In this document: in pieces, positions 1-8,415 of the stretch
How the letters are laid out: every line of letters begins with the position of its first letter
Numbering within the stretch: position 1 is the stretch's first letter
Source: JAYENK01 sp034722035
GTDB taxonomy: Bacteria; Patescibacteriota; Patescibacteriia; Patescibacteriales; UBA12075
DNA length: 22,655 nucleotides
Assembly (NCBI GenBank): GCA_034722035.1
Contig: JAYENK010000011.1
Coordinates: 1-22,655, forward strand
Direction: 5' to 3'
Made by a program: the position numbers and the translations under genes
The notes under the pieces: generated by a model
Database searches by the model: none
What the model saw: the letters and a program-made list of their open reading frames with translations, nothing else
Told to the model about the DNA's origin: nothing

Positions 1-1820
1 TCATCTTTTTGAAAAAAAGCTTCGGTGCTAATATCCGCCTCATCAGACTTCCATTGATAATTATATGGCTGAGTGCCGCCTTGCGCCACGGCATGAAAAT
101 GAACATTTTCGCTCAAATAAAAAGTGTTTCCTTCCATTGGGCTAAAAAGTTCTAAACTCATATCCACAATTTCAATATTAATCATATCAGTTGCAGTTAA
201 AGGTATGGCCGAATTATCAGTTACAGTAACCGTAATTATATGCGCCCCCAACGCCCAACTAGAAACATCAATCACTGGCCATTGCTCTGTGGAAAAATCA
301 CCTTCAATGCTTGAATGCCAAACAAATGTATAAGGCGCAGTGCCACCATTAGCTTGAACAGCAAAACATGCTGGCATTATCGGATCTCTAACAAATTCAG
401 TCTGCCACGTATCAATATTAGCGATCAAAGTGCCAGCTGGTTCAATATCTATCTGAATGCTGTCGCTGCTTGTCTGGCTGGCGCTGTCAGTTGCGGTTAC
501 GGTAATAGTGTGCGTTCCGATCGCCCAAGAAGAAGTATCAACATTGGGCGACTGTTCTGTGGAAAAATCACCGGCTAAATCAGATTTCCATTTATACGTA
601 TAATCAGGCACGTCTCCAAAAGCAACGGTGTTAAGCCAAACCATATCGCCTTGATTATATTTCTCTCTATCACTTGGCCAATTAATTATTACTGATAAAC
701 AAAAGCGCTCTTCCTCTGGTTTGTCATTGATCGTGCCGCAACTATTACTATCGGTACAGGTCCTGGTTTGAGTTCCACTGGAACAAGCCGAATAAATTGT
801 ACATGTCCAATTCTCTGTGCAAGCACAATCATCATCATTCCCGCTATCACATCCACTCGGGCAACAACCGTCACCATCAGCACAGGTAGTAATTGTGGTG
901 TTCTGACAAACAGCAGTGCAAGTTCCGGCATTTTGACAAGTATCAGTCGTGCAATTGTCAAAATCATCGCAAGCTGAGCTATTAGAACAGGCCGTAGTTT
1001 GACAATTATCATTACAACATATTTCCAAGCCACTACAATTAGTTGAACAATCAAGAATATTATCGCAACCGTCAGACATGCCTGTGCCGCACTGCCCGGG
1101 ATAATCGGTGCATACCAAAGTTGGAATACAGATATTTGGATCAGTGCAAGTACCATCTGATTCACAATTCCAATTATTAGAACATCCGCATTCTCCGCAG
1201 TCTTCCACAATATTGCCACTATTATTACAATAATACGGATCAGGCTGTGATATGGAACAAGTATTTAGCGGGGTGCCATCAGAGCAAGTAACCGGAGGTG
1301 GTGGAGTAGAATCTATTTTAAAACGCTGGACCTGCCAATATTTATTTGTGCAGGCAGAATCAGCGCAACCGCATTTCCAGGAGTTATCAACTTGCCTTTT
1401 GCAGGTATAAGCAACAATATGGTTATTCACGTCTAATTCGGAAGTATTGAGATTAATTGTTGTTTGGGCGGAACCAATCAACCAATTACCGCTTATCGCG
1501 CCATTTGGATTAATGTTAATCTCTTGCCAAGCACCACTACGATAAAAATAACCTTTATTATAAATATAGGTATCTGAAGAACCGTCACCAATAGTGAAAG
1601 TGGCGGAATTTCCAGTGTCATCACAGGAGCCTTTTATCAATAAATCAGTGGGATTGTCCACGTCATAGGCAGCGCCAAAGCCGGTGGGAACTGGTTGGAC
1701 TTGAGTGTATTCGTTGCAGGGGGAAATGGTGGCTTGGATTGAAGTATAAAAAAAGAAAAGCGGTATTAAAATAATAAAAATATATAAATTTATTTTTATT
1801 ACTTTGTTTATTTTATCCAT
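1..1820 (-). CDS. Secreted Cys-rich, Ig-like repeat surface protein, 3' end cut by window edge
   Basis: The reading frame is open from the ATG at 1820 to the left edge, giving 606 residues without the C-terminus. Residues 1-30 form a signal peptide (KxNK start, hydrophobic core, cleavage near SIQA). Residues 31-170 are a beta-rich module ending in a KCGC/SAC cysteine cluster. Residues 175-332 are Cys-rich with motifs such as CCPSGC and NDDDC. Residues 333-375 resemble a thrombospondin-1-like motif (WTCT, SACSSGTQTRTC, CGT). Three Ig/PKD-like repeats follow, with recurring YKWKSD, GDFSTEQ, SSWAIGTHTITVTATD patterns; the third is cut by the edge. Residues 4-332 are encoded by a perfect 987-bp repeat of the gene at 2469-6191. 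It lies 20 bp after the preceding gene with no clear Shine-Dalgarno. It is probably a cell-surface or secreted binding protein; the ligand is unknown. Confidence 0.85.
   Translation of the reverse strand, partial: MDKINKVIKINLYIFIILIPLFFFYTSIQATISPCNEYTQVQPVPTGFGAAYDVDNPTDLLIKGSCDDTGNSATFTIGDGSSDTYIYNKGYFYRSGAWQEININPNGAISGNWLIGSAQTTINLNTSELDVNNHIVAYTCKRQVDNSWKCGCADSACTNKYWQVQRFKIDSTPPPPVTCSDGTPLNTCSISQPDPYYCNNSGNIVEDCGECGCSNNWNCESDGTCTDPNICIPTLVCTDYPGQCGTGMSDGCDNILDCSTNCSGLEICCNDNCQTTACSNSSACDDFDNCTTDTCQNAGTCTAVCQNTTITTCADGDGCCPSGCDSGNDDDCACTENWTCTIYSACSSGTQTRTCTDSNSCGTINDKPEEERFCLSVIINWPSDREKYNQGDMVWLNTVAFGDVPDYTYKWKSDLAGDFSTEQSPNVDTSSWAIGTHTITVTATDSASQTSSDSIQIDIEPAGTLIANIDTWQTEFVRDPIMPACFAVQANGGTAPYTFVWHSSIEGDFSTEQWPVIDVSSWALGAHIITVTVTDNSAIPLTATDMINIEIVDMSLELFSPMEGNTFYLSENVHFHAVAQGGTQPYNYQWKSDEADISTEAFFQKD
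825..1811 (-). repeat. 987-bp perfect direct repeat, copy A
   Basis: This stretch matches 5202-6188 without any difference or gap that I could see (constant offset of 4377). It covers codon 4 of the signal peptide through the NDDDC motif of the Cys-rich module. Identity stops abruptly at both ends: position 824 differs from 5201 and position 1812 from 6189. Both copies are in the same orientation. Confidence 0.95.
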
Positions 1821-1840
1821 TATTTAATATTTAAAAATTA

Positions 1841-2467
1841 TTACTCTAAATTATCTTTATTTTTTGGCTTTATAAAATAAAAAAATGAAGCTATCATTGC
1901 GATTATAATAACTAATGCTAGAAACAGGAGAACGATGATTCTGGTTGAAATAACAGTACTCATTTGGGGCTGAGCTTTAGAATCAAGACAATCTTGGGGG
2001 CAGTTTTGCTTAGTTTCTTGTCCGGAACATTCTCCATCAACATTACATAACTCATTTTTTTCTATAGCTTTTACTTTTATTGTCTTTTTATAATTGAAGT
2101 CTTTAAAATCTTTTATATCAATATTAAAACTAAATTCATATATTCCCTTATTTTTAAACTGATAATAACTTGGTACAAAAACAGTGTCTTTAAAATCATT
2201 GCCTTTTTCTTTAATATGAACAGTAACTGGAAATTTATTATCTGATTTATAATCTATAAAAAAAGATTCATTTATATAAAAATCTTCTTTTTCCTTGCCA
2301 CATGTAGAATCTTCACAAAAAAGAAAACTAATGTCCAAAGACATTTGCCTCTCAATTTCTGGATCCAATAAAAGCATTCCTCCTTCATTTTTTATCTCTT
2401 GTGCCAAAACATTTGTTCCAAAAAACACACAAAAAAGAAAACTTGTTACTAATATTTTTTTGAACAT
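1841..2467 (-). CDS. Small secreted/membrane-anchored protein with Cys motif and C-terminal TM
   Basis: The 208-residue protein starts at the ATG at 2467, one base after the TAA (2469-2471) of the upstream gene. A TTG four codons earlier would overlap that stop and is less likely. It has an N-terminal signal peptide (cleavage near VLAQ). A probable beta-sandwich region follows with a Cys pair at residues 51/56. A four-Cys motif of the form CxxDGxC-x8-C-x3-C lies at residues 141-160, with the segment ETKQNCPQDC. A single transmembrane helix spans about residues 177-199, followed by a short KPKNK cytoplasmic tail. The topology is therefore type I with the domain outside. I do not recognise a named family. 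It sits between two long surface-protein genes and would be lost if their 987-bp repeats recombined. It may be an anchor or accessory for its neighbours (inference). Confidence 0.8.
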   Translation of the reverse strand: MFKKILVTSFLFCVFFGTNVLAQEIKNEGGMLLLDPEIERQMSLDISFLFCEDSTCGKEKEDFYINESFFIDYKSDNKFPVTVHIKEKGNDFKDTVFVPSYYQFKNKGIYEFSFNIDIKDFKDFNYKKTIKVKAIEKNELCNVDGECSGQETKQNCPQDCLDSKAQPQMSTVISTRIIVLLFLALVIIIAMIASFFYFIKPKNKDNLE

Positions 2468-2468
2468 A

Positions 2469-5400
2469 TTATTTAACAATAATTAATAACTCTTTATTTA
2501 CCGAAAGACCATTAGAAAATTCAGCCTGTAGCACTACTTTGTAAAAACCCTTACTAAAAATATGATTTGGATTTGGATCTAAAGAAGTACTTCCGTCTGC
2601 AAAATTCCAAATAAAACTAACCGGAGCACTACCAAAAGTAGAATTAAAATCAACCGATAAAGGCGCATTGCCAATATTCACGGAAGCGGTAGCTTTTATA
2701 CTATCTGGCAATACTGTATCATCGACACTGGTTTTAAATATATTATCAGAGCTCACGGAAATATTGCCAACCGGATCTTTAGCAATAATTCGATAATGAT
2801 AAGTAGTGTTAGCGACTAAATCGTCTAACATAAATTCCTTCTCTATCGTATAAATCTCATCATAATCAAAAACATTGCCATAACTAATATTAACTCCATA
2901 TTCTAATTTATAAGTAGCCACATCAGGAACAGCACTATTCATATCAAGCCGCACAGTGATATAAGACGAGGAAGATGTATTTGAGGTATTTATTTTATGA
3001 AAAATCTGCATAATACTCGGCGCAATCGTATCTTTGACTTTAATCTTTCCAACTTTATTAGGATTATAAAGCGGATCACCATAAGAAATATCACGCCATT
3101 TCCAGCCGGGATAACTCAATATGGCGCTCTCAGCAAAATTATAGCCATTCAACATATAATGTATAAAAACCTCCGGTTCAGGATGACCAGTTAAATATGG
3201 TTCTCCGGTAACGCCAACTCCTGCAGTAAGCCCTTTATTAAAAGCACCTTGTAAAAATTTTTTGCCACTATTTGAATTTAAATCACAGGCCACAGATCCT
3301 GCTTTCCATTGCCATACATCCAAATATTTCCCAAAATTATACCACCCCTCATACCACATAGCATCATTTACAAACTCAGCATTGCTTCCATCCGTAAACA
3401 CGGCCCCGCTTTCGCCGATCTCTTTTTCGGTTACTTCCCATTTAAAATCCCAGTTTTCTATTTCAAAAATTCTTTTACCATATGCCATTTTCCTGTCCCC
3501 TTTGCCGTAGCTAGTTGCATCGTTAAATGTGGGATAATTATCATTAAGATATATATCTGTATACTCATTGAATCTGGTATCCACATAACCCCTTCCTCTA
3601 TAATAACCATCTTCATTATAAATATACTTTTCTCCATAAAGCGCGCCGTCTATCAAATTCATTTTATGAACCCTGGTTACCAAATACATATTATCACCAT
3701 TATATTTAAATGAATGATCAAAACGAGGCTTGGTTAAAGTAGACCCATAATATACTTCACAATATTCGAAAGCATTGCAATAATCCCAATAATTATAATA
3801 ATTTGTTGCATCATCAATGTCATTTAAAGTCGCTAAGGCCTGATCTAGAGACCTACCAGTATTTTCGATTGTATTTACGGTTATGGAAGTTGGCACACCA
3901 ATCAAATTAAAATAATAAACATTATTTTCTCCTAATTGAGATAATTTATTTTTAATGGTCAATACAATATCATTATAAAAATCAGGATAACTATCAACCT
4001 GCCAATAATAATGATTACAGCCTGAACCTCCTACGCTTGGATAAACCGGCAACATATTTTCTTCCGGAATATTTCTTTTTTGTTGATAATAAAGAGCTAA
4101 TTCCTTATTATCATTAATACCATTTTCATTATTATCTCTAGAACATCTATCGTTATAAATCACTAACACTTTTGCCGGATCATCATTATCAGCACTTAGT
4201 GTGCAATCATTATCATTTGTGCTATTACATCCAACAGGACAACAAATATCATTATCCTGACATATTGTTTTTAAATCATTAGAACAATATGAAGTCATTA
4301 GTCCTGGCTTATTGCATACATCATCCGTACACGGATCACTATCATTACAACCAGAAAAATCAAAACAATCCACCAAAGAAGGATCTATCGGATTAATTTG
4401 TATTTGAATATTTTTTGATATTGTTTTATTAGTATCGTATGTTACTTCTAACTCAATATTGTGAATGCCCTCTGATAAAGAACTGCTCTGAAATAAGTCA
4501 AAATTTTCTGGTTTATCTCCTGAATCTCTTAATAAACCATCTTTATTGGATGTCCATATATAATCATATATGCCTGTCGCGCCAATAACATTGGCATCAA
4601 ACCAAATATTGTTGCCAAAATAAAAGTTTGAGGCATTCTTCGGCCACATCTCCAAACTAACATCAGTAATTTTAATAACAGTGGAAAGGGTAACAGTATC
4701 ACCTATGGCATCTTGAACTACAGCCTGAATCAAATGTTCACCCACATTCCATGGAGTTGCCGTAGAATCAATATTCACCCATTGTTCATTGCTAATATCT
4801 CCCATTAAATCCGAAGTCCAATTAACGGAATAAGGATCTGTGCCGCCGCTAATAATTACTTTCCAATCCCACAATTCTCCATTAGTAAATTCATATTTCC
4901 AAAAATCCAAATTAGCCGTCAAAGTATTTGCCGAATTAATATTTATTGTGATAGTATCGGTTGACTTAATTCCATCAGCGTCTTCAACTTCTAAAATCAT
5001 TATATGTTCTCCTAAATTGGCTGCCGTTGGAATTCGATAACTAAACCATTGTCCTTCTCCGAGATAACCATCTTTGTCAGAAGACCATTTAAAAGTATAA
5101 GGAGCCTTACCTCCTATGGCGCTACCATCAAAACCAAGCCAATCATCAATTTTAAAATAAGCATTATCAGTAGGTGCTGTTATATTAACATTTAATGAAC
5201 TACAATCATCATCATTCCCGCTATCACATCCACTCGGGCAACAACCGTCACCATCAGCACAGGTAGTAATTGTGGTGTTCTGACAAACAGCAGTGCAAGT
5301 TCCGGCATTTTGACAAGTATCAGTCGTGCAATTGTCAAAATCATCGCAAGCTGAGCTATTAGAACAGGCCGTAGTTTGACAATTATCATTACAACATATT

Positions 5401-6191
5401 TCCAAGCCACTACAATTAGTTGAACAATCAAGAATATTATCGCAACCGTCAGACATGCCTGTGCCGCACTGCCCGGGATAATCGGTGCATACCAAAGTTG
5501 GAATACAGATATTTGGATCAGTGCAAGTACCATCTGATTCACAATTCCAATTATTAGAACATCCGCATTCTCCGCAGTCTTCCACAATATTGCCACTATT
5601 ATTACAATAATACGGATCAGGCTGTGATATGGAACAAGTATTTAGCGGGGTGCCATCAGAGCAAGTAACCGGAGGTGGTGGAGTAGAATCTATTTTAAAA
5701 CGCTGGACCTGCCAATATTTATTTGTGCAGGCAGAATCAGCGCAACCGCATTTCCAGGAGTTATCAACTTGCCTTTTGCAGGTATAAGCAACAATATGGT
5801 TATTCACGTCTAATTCGGAAGTATTGAGATTAATTGTTGTTTGGGCGGAACCAATCAACCAATTACCGCTTATCGCGCCATTTGGATTAATGTTAATCTC
5901 TTGCCAAGCACCACTACGATAAAAATAACCTTTATTATAAATATAGGTATCTGAAGAACCGTCACCAATAGTGAAAGTGGCGGAATTTCCAGTGTCATCA
6001 CAGGAGCCTTTTATCAATAAATCAGTGGGATTGTCCACGTCATAGGCAGCGCCAAAGCCGGTGGGAACTGGTTGGACTTGAGTGTATTCGTTGCAGGGGG
6101 AAATGGTGGCTTGGATTGAAGTATAAAAAAAGAAAAGCGGTATTAAAATAATAAAAATATATAAATTTATTTTTATTACTTTGTTTATCAT
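2469..6191 (-). CDS. TIGR03790-family secreted multidomain protein (Ig/FN3/PKD-like)
   Basis: This 1240-residue protein starts at the ATG at 6191. Domains in order: signal peptide (1-28); beta module plus Cys-rich region (31-330, shared with the gene at 1-1820); three Ig/PKD-like domains (331-600); a second diverged Cys-rich module (607-663, CCPVGC, NDNDC). A TIGR03790-type domain spans about 674-1045, then an FN3-like domain (1054-1157, ending AKDPVGN) and a C-terminal PKD domain (1163-1240, FIWNFADGS and HIFSKGFYKVVLQ). The TIGR03790 call rests on KVLVIYN, the ALYYQQKRNIP helix, AMWYEGWY, GVTGEPYLTGHPEPEVF and YGDPLYNP. The family has no proven activity; as I recall it was defined by co-occurrence with exosortase. 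No PEP-CTERM tail or exosortase is visible here. A DNNENGIND insertion after VIYN (686-694) looks like a calcium-binding loop. Confidence 0.85.
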   Translation of the reverse strand: MINKVIKINLYIFIILIPLFFFYTSIQATISPCNEYTQVQPVPTGFGAAYDVDNPTDLLIKGSCDDTGNSATFTIGDGSSDTYIYNKGYFYRSGAWQEININPNGAISGNWLIGSAQTTINLNTSELDVNNHIVAYTCKRQVDNSWKCGCADSACTNKYWQVQRFKIDSTPPPPVTCSDGTPLNTCSISQPDPYYCNNSGNIVEDCGECGCSNNWNCESDGTCTDPNICIPTLVCTDYPGQCGTGMSDGCDNILDCSTNCSGLEICCNDNCQTTACSNSSACDDFDNCTTDTCQNAGTCTAVCQNTTITTCADGDGCCPSGCDSGNDDDCSSLNVNITAPTDNAYFKIDDWLGFDGSAIGGKAPYTFKWSSDKDGYLGEGQWFSYRIPTAANLGEHIMILEVEDADGIKSTDTITININSANTLTANLDFWKYEFTNGELWDWKVIISGGTDPYSVNWTSDLMGDISNEQWVNIDSTATPWNVGEHLIQAVVQDAIGDTVTLSTVIKITDVSLEMWPKNASNFYFGNNIWFDANVIGATGIYDYIWTSNKDGLLRDSGDKPENFDLFQSSSLSEGIHNIELEVTYDTNKTISKNIQIQINPIDPSLVDCFDFSGCNDSDPCTDDVCNKPGLMTSYCSNDLKTICQDNDICCPVGCNSTNDNDCTLSADNDDPAKVLVIYNDRCSRDNNENGINDNKELALYYQQKRNIPEENMLPVYPSVGGSGCNHYYWQVDSYPDFYNDIVLTIKNKLSQLGENNVYYFNLIGVPTSITVNTIENTGRSLDQALATLNDIDDATNYYNYWDYCNAFEYCEVYYGSTLTKPRFDHSFKYNGDNMYLVTRVHKMNLIDGALYGEKYIYNEDGYYRGRGYVDTRFNEYTDIYLNDNYPTFNDATSYGKGDRKMAYGKRIFEIENWDFKWEVTEKEIGESGAVFTDGSNAEFVNDAMWYEGWYNFGKYLDVWQWKAGSVACDLNSNSGKKFLQGAFNKGLTAGVGVTGEPYLTGHPEPEVFIHYMLNGYNFAESAILSYPGWKWRDISYGDPLYNPNKVGKIKVKDTIAPSIMQIFHKINTSNTSSSSYITVRLDMNSAVPDVATYKLEYGVNISYGNVFDYDEIYTIEKEFMLDDLVANTTYHYRIIAKDPVGNISVSSDNIFKTSVDDTVLPDSIKATASVNIGNAPLSVDFNSTFGSAPVSFIWNFADGSTSLDPNPNHIFSKGFYKVVLQAEFSNGLSVNKELLIIVK
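5202..6188 (-). repeat. 987-bp perfect direct repeat, copy B
   Basis: This is the second copy of 825-1811, encoding residues 2-330 of the 1240-residue protein. Third codon positions are as identical as the rest, so the copies have not had time to diverge or are being homogenised. Flanking sequence on both sides is unrelated between copies, apart from the short start-codon context. Confidence 0.95.
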
Positions 6192-6221
6192 ATTGTTTTA
6201 TTATCATGTAATTTTAAAAAT

Positions 6222-8408
6222 TTATAGTGGTGACGGCGGTGGTGGTGGCGGTGGTGGTCCTCCGCTATCACATAAACTACAACCAAAATTGCTAGTGCCA
6301 AAAGTACAACAACTTGATCCGCATCCTTCATCCACTACACCATCACAATCATTATCAATGCCATCGCAAATTGTCTCAACCGGCTCAAATTGATCAGCTG
6401 TTACTGTAACACCATGCCCAATCAAAGGATTGCAAGCAATATCACAATCATCTGCTCGATCATTATATGTCGGACAAACTACATCCCAGGACTGGAAAGT
6501 AGTGGCGTGATCTTGATTACCATCTTGATCTCCGACTAAATCACATTGATTGCAATCACCAACTCCGGCATCAAAATCATCTTCGCCAGAATCAGTACAA
6601 ACAGTGCTGCAATCCGGATCAAGATTATCAGGAGAGCCATCGCAATCATTATCAAGGCCATCACCGCAACAATCACCACTTCCTGGGCAAGAAGGATGAG
6701 TTGTATTTTCACTTAGCAAATAAGGCCCTGCCTCGCCTGAATCATCACCACAACAAGCATTTTCTCCACCAGCGCCTGTCCATGTAAACAAACAAACATA
6801 TTCGCAATCATCCTGATTAGTAAAATCTTCATCAATACTACCATCACAATCATTATCTACCCCATCGCAATTTTCAGCCTGTCCGGGAAATATATTTACC
6901 CCGGGAATACCGTTTAGTCCGGCAACAGTGTCGTCACAATCAGTACCTCCGGGACAATTTATAGCATCATAGCCATCCACTCCATCACCATCATTGTCAA
7001 CACAAACCTGCGGACAATCCGGATCAGTCGGGAAAGTGCATCCCTCTCCACAGCAAGCCCCATCATCACCACAACCACAATCCGGATCTTCCGCTTCAGT
7101 GCAATTATCACCGCAAGTACCATCACAAATAAAATCAGAGCAAGGCGCGGTGCAATCATCATCATCTGCAAAAACACAGCCATTACCACAACAACCATCC
7201 CCGTTCTGACAACCACAATCCGGATCTTGAATAACTGTACAGGCAGGATTGCTACAAAAAGTATTGCAAACACCATCACAAAATGTTGCCAAACAAACAG
7301 GATCAGTGCCACAGTCAATAGTGTCAGCACAATCAATCATGCCATCACAATCTTCGTCATCGCCACCGAAACATATCTCAGGACCGCTGCTTTGCCACAC
7401 ACTAGCATTATTATCATTACAATCAGTTTCGGGATAAGTACATGAAGCATTGCCTGGCGAACCATATCCATCCCCGTCAAAATCAAGACAAGTAGACATT
7501 GGAGTACCTGAAGGCGGATTATAAATAGGAAAAGGTTGTTCAAAATTAGTTGTCATTAAACCGGTAGTACCTTCGTCATCTCCAATATAAACATAAACTA
7601 AACTATCATTTGGTAAATCAAGCTGTCCATTGTCACTTGGATCAGCAAAACTTTGATCTTCTTCATTCCAACAAGTAATTTCGTTAAACAAAGGACACGC
7701 TCCCAGCTTATTAACTGGATCCAAACGCAATTGATGCCCCAAATCCGCGGCCAAAGTATCTTGCCAACTCGGCCAAACCGACAAACTAATATTAGGTAAA
7801 TATGACCCAGCACTTAACTTAGGAAAATGACCATTATTATCTTCATAATCAATTAACCACTTTGTCATAACATAATTATCTTCCAAGCGCCTAACATCAC
7901 GCGTTACCCGACTTTTTACACTACCGCAAACATCACCCGCGGGACAATCACTATCATTCAAACAAACTTCGCTATTGTTTATTCGACAATTTCCCCTAAA
8001 CTCCAAATTGGAATTAAACTGCCATTTATCTATAATCAAACCGAATATATCTTTAGTCGTATTCTCAGCGGATTGATTATAGGAAATAATGTATATATTG
8101 GTAAAAAGTGTATCAACTCCTCCGCTAGGAGCAATATTGGCCACATTCACATAAACTGTCCGACCGTCACGAACTCCACGATAAGCATCCACCGTAATAA
8201 GTTGAGGTGAACCGGTAAAGTTTTGCATTTTATACCATTCATGTGCACTCAAATGATCTGAATTCATTATAACTCTAACCGCGATAACATCAGATGAATC
8301 TGCCTTTATCTTGTTGCTTGCACCCACACATAAAAACAATAAACAAAGCACGAATACAAAAACTATCTTTAAAAAATAATTATTATTTTTTATTTCTGCA
8401 CTATACAT
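6222..8408 (-). CDS. MopE-like Cys/Asp-rich secreted protein with poly-Pro tail
   Basis: The 728-residue protein starts at the ATG at 8408, 7 bp after the gpmI-like gene. Residues 1-36 contain a signal or anchor segment. Residues 40-130 form a domain beginning VIAVRVI. Residues 170-255 (RRLEDNY, IDYEDNNGHFPKL, WPSWQDTL, RLDPVNKLG) look like the globular part of a type II secretion/pilin pseudopilin. From residue 300 the protein is Cys- and Asp-rich, with roughly 60 cysteines in the mature chain by my count. It carries several MopE-type motifs: CDGVDNDCDG at 514-523, LDNDCDG at 585-591 and CDGIDNDCDG at 681-690. DGxCCxxGCx5DxDC modules occur at 404-419 and 449-465. Such repeats are usually read as divalent metal/calcium binding in secreted proteins. 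It ends in eight prolines and SPL. Substrate or partner is unknown. Confidence 0.8.
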   Translation of the reverse strand: MYSAEIKNNNYFLKIVFVFVLCLLFLCVGASNKIKADSSDVIAVRVIMNSDHLSAHEWYKMQNFTGSPQLITVDAYRGVRDGRTVYVNVANIAPSGGVDTLFTNIYIISYNQSAENTTKDIFGLIIDKWQFNSNLEFRGNCRINNSEVCLNDSDCPAGDVCGSVKSRVTRDVRRLEDNYVMTKWLIDYEDNNGHFPKLSAGSYLPNISLSVWPSWQDTLAADLGHQLRLDPVNKLGACPLFNEITCWNEEDQSFADPSDNGQLDLPNDSLVYVYIGDDEGTTGLMTTNFEQPFPIYNPPSGTPMSTCLDFDGDGYGSPGNASCTYPETDCNDNNASVWQSSGPEICFGGDDEDCDGMIDCADTIDCGTDPVCLATFCDGVCNTFCSNPACTVIQDPDCGCQNGDGCCGNGCVFADDDDCTAPCSDFICDGTCGDNCTEAEDPDCGCGDDGACCGEGCTFPTDPDCPQVCVDNDGDGVDGYDAINCPGGTDCDDTVAGLNGIPGVNIFPGQAENCDGVDNDCDGSIDEDFTNQDDCEYVCLFTWTGAGGENACCGDDSGEAGPYLLSENTTHPSCPGSGDCCGDGLDNDCDGSPDNLDPDCSTVCTDSGEDDFDAGVGDCNQCDLVGDQDGNQDHATTFQSWDVVCPTYNDRADDCDIACNPLIGHGVTVTADQFEPVETICDGIDNDCDGVVDEGCGSSCCTFGTSNFGCSLCDSGGPPPPPPPPSPL
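6234..6257 (-). repeat. CCA/CCG triplet repeat encoding Pro8 at gene end
   Basis: Eight consecutive proline codons (CCA or CCG) lie four codons before the stop of the MopE-like gene. On the plus strand this is a GGT/GGC triplet run. Slippage by whole triplets would change tail length but keep the frame. Confidence 0.9.
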
Positions 8409-8415
8409 TCATTGG

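Noticed and set aside
689..1219. A 176-codon open frame (repeated at 5192-5596) in another frame of the Cys-rich module
   Set aside because: It lies fully within the real coding frame on the same strand, is hydrophobic low complexity and lacks its own context; both copies exist only because of the 987-bp repeat.
2469..6191. PEP-CTERM/exosortase cargo suggested by the TIGR03790 domain
   Set aside because: The C-terminus ends in a PKD-like domain (LLIIVK) without a PEP motif, hydrophobic helix or basic tail, and no exosortase is in the window.
6181..6393. Plus-strand open frame with a Gly-rich run
   Set aside because: The glycines are the reverse complement of the proline codons of the MopE-like gene; no other support.
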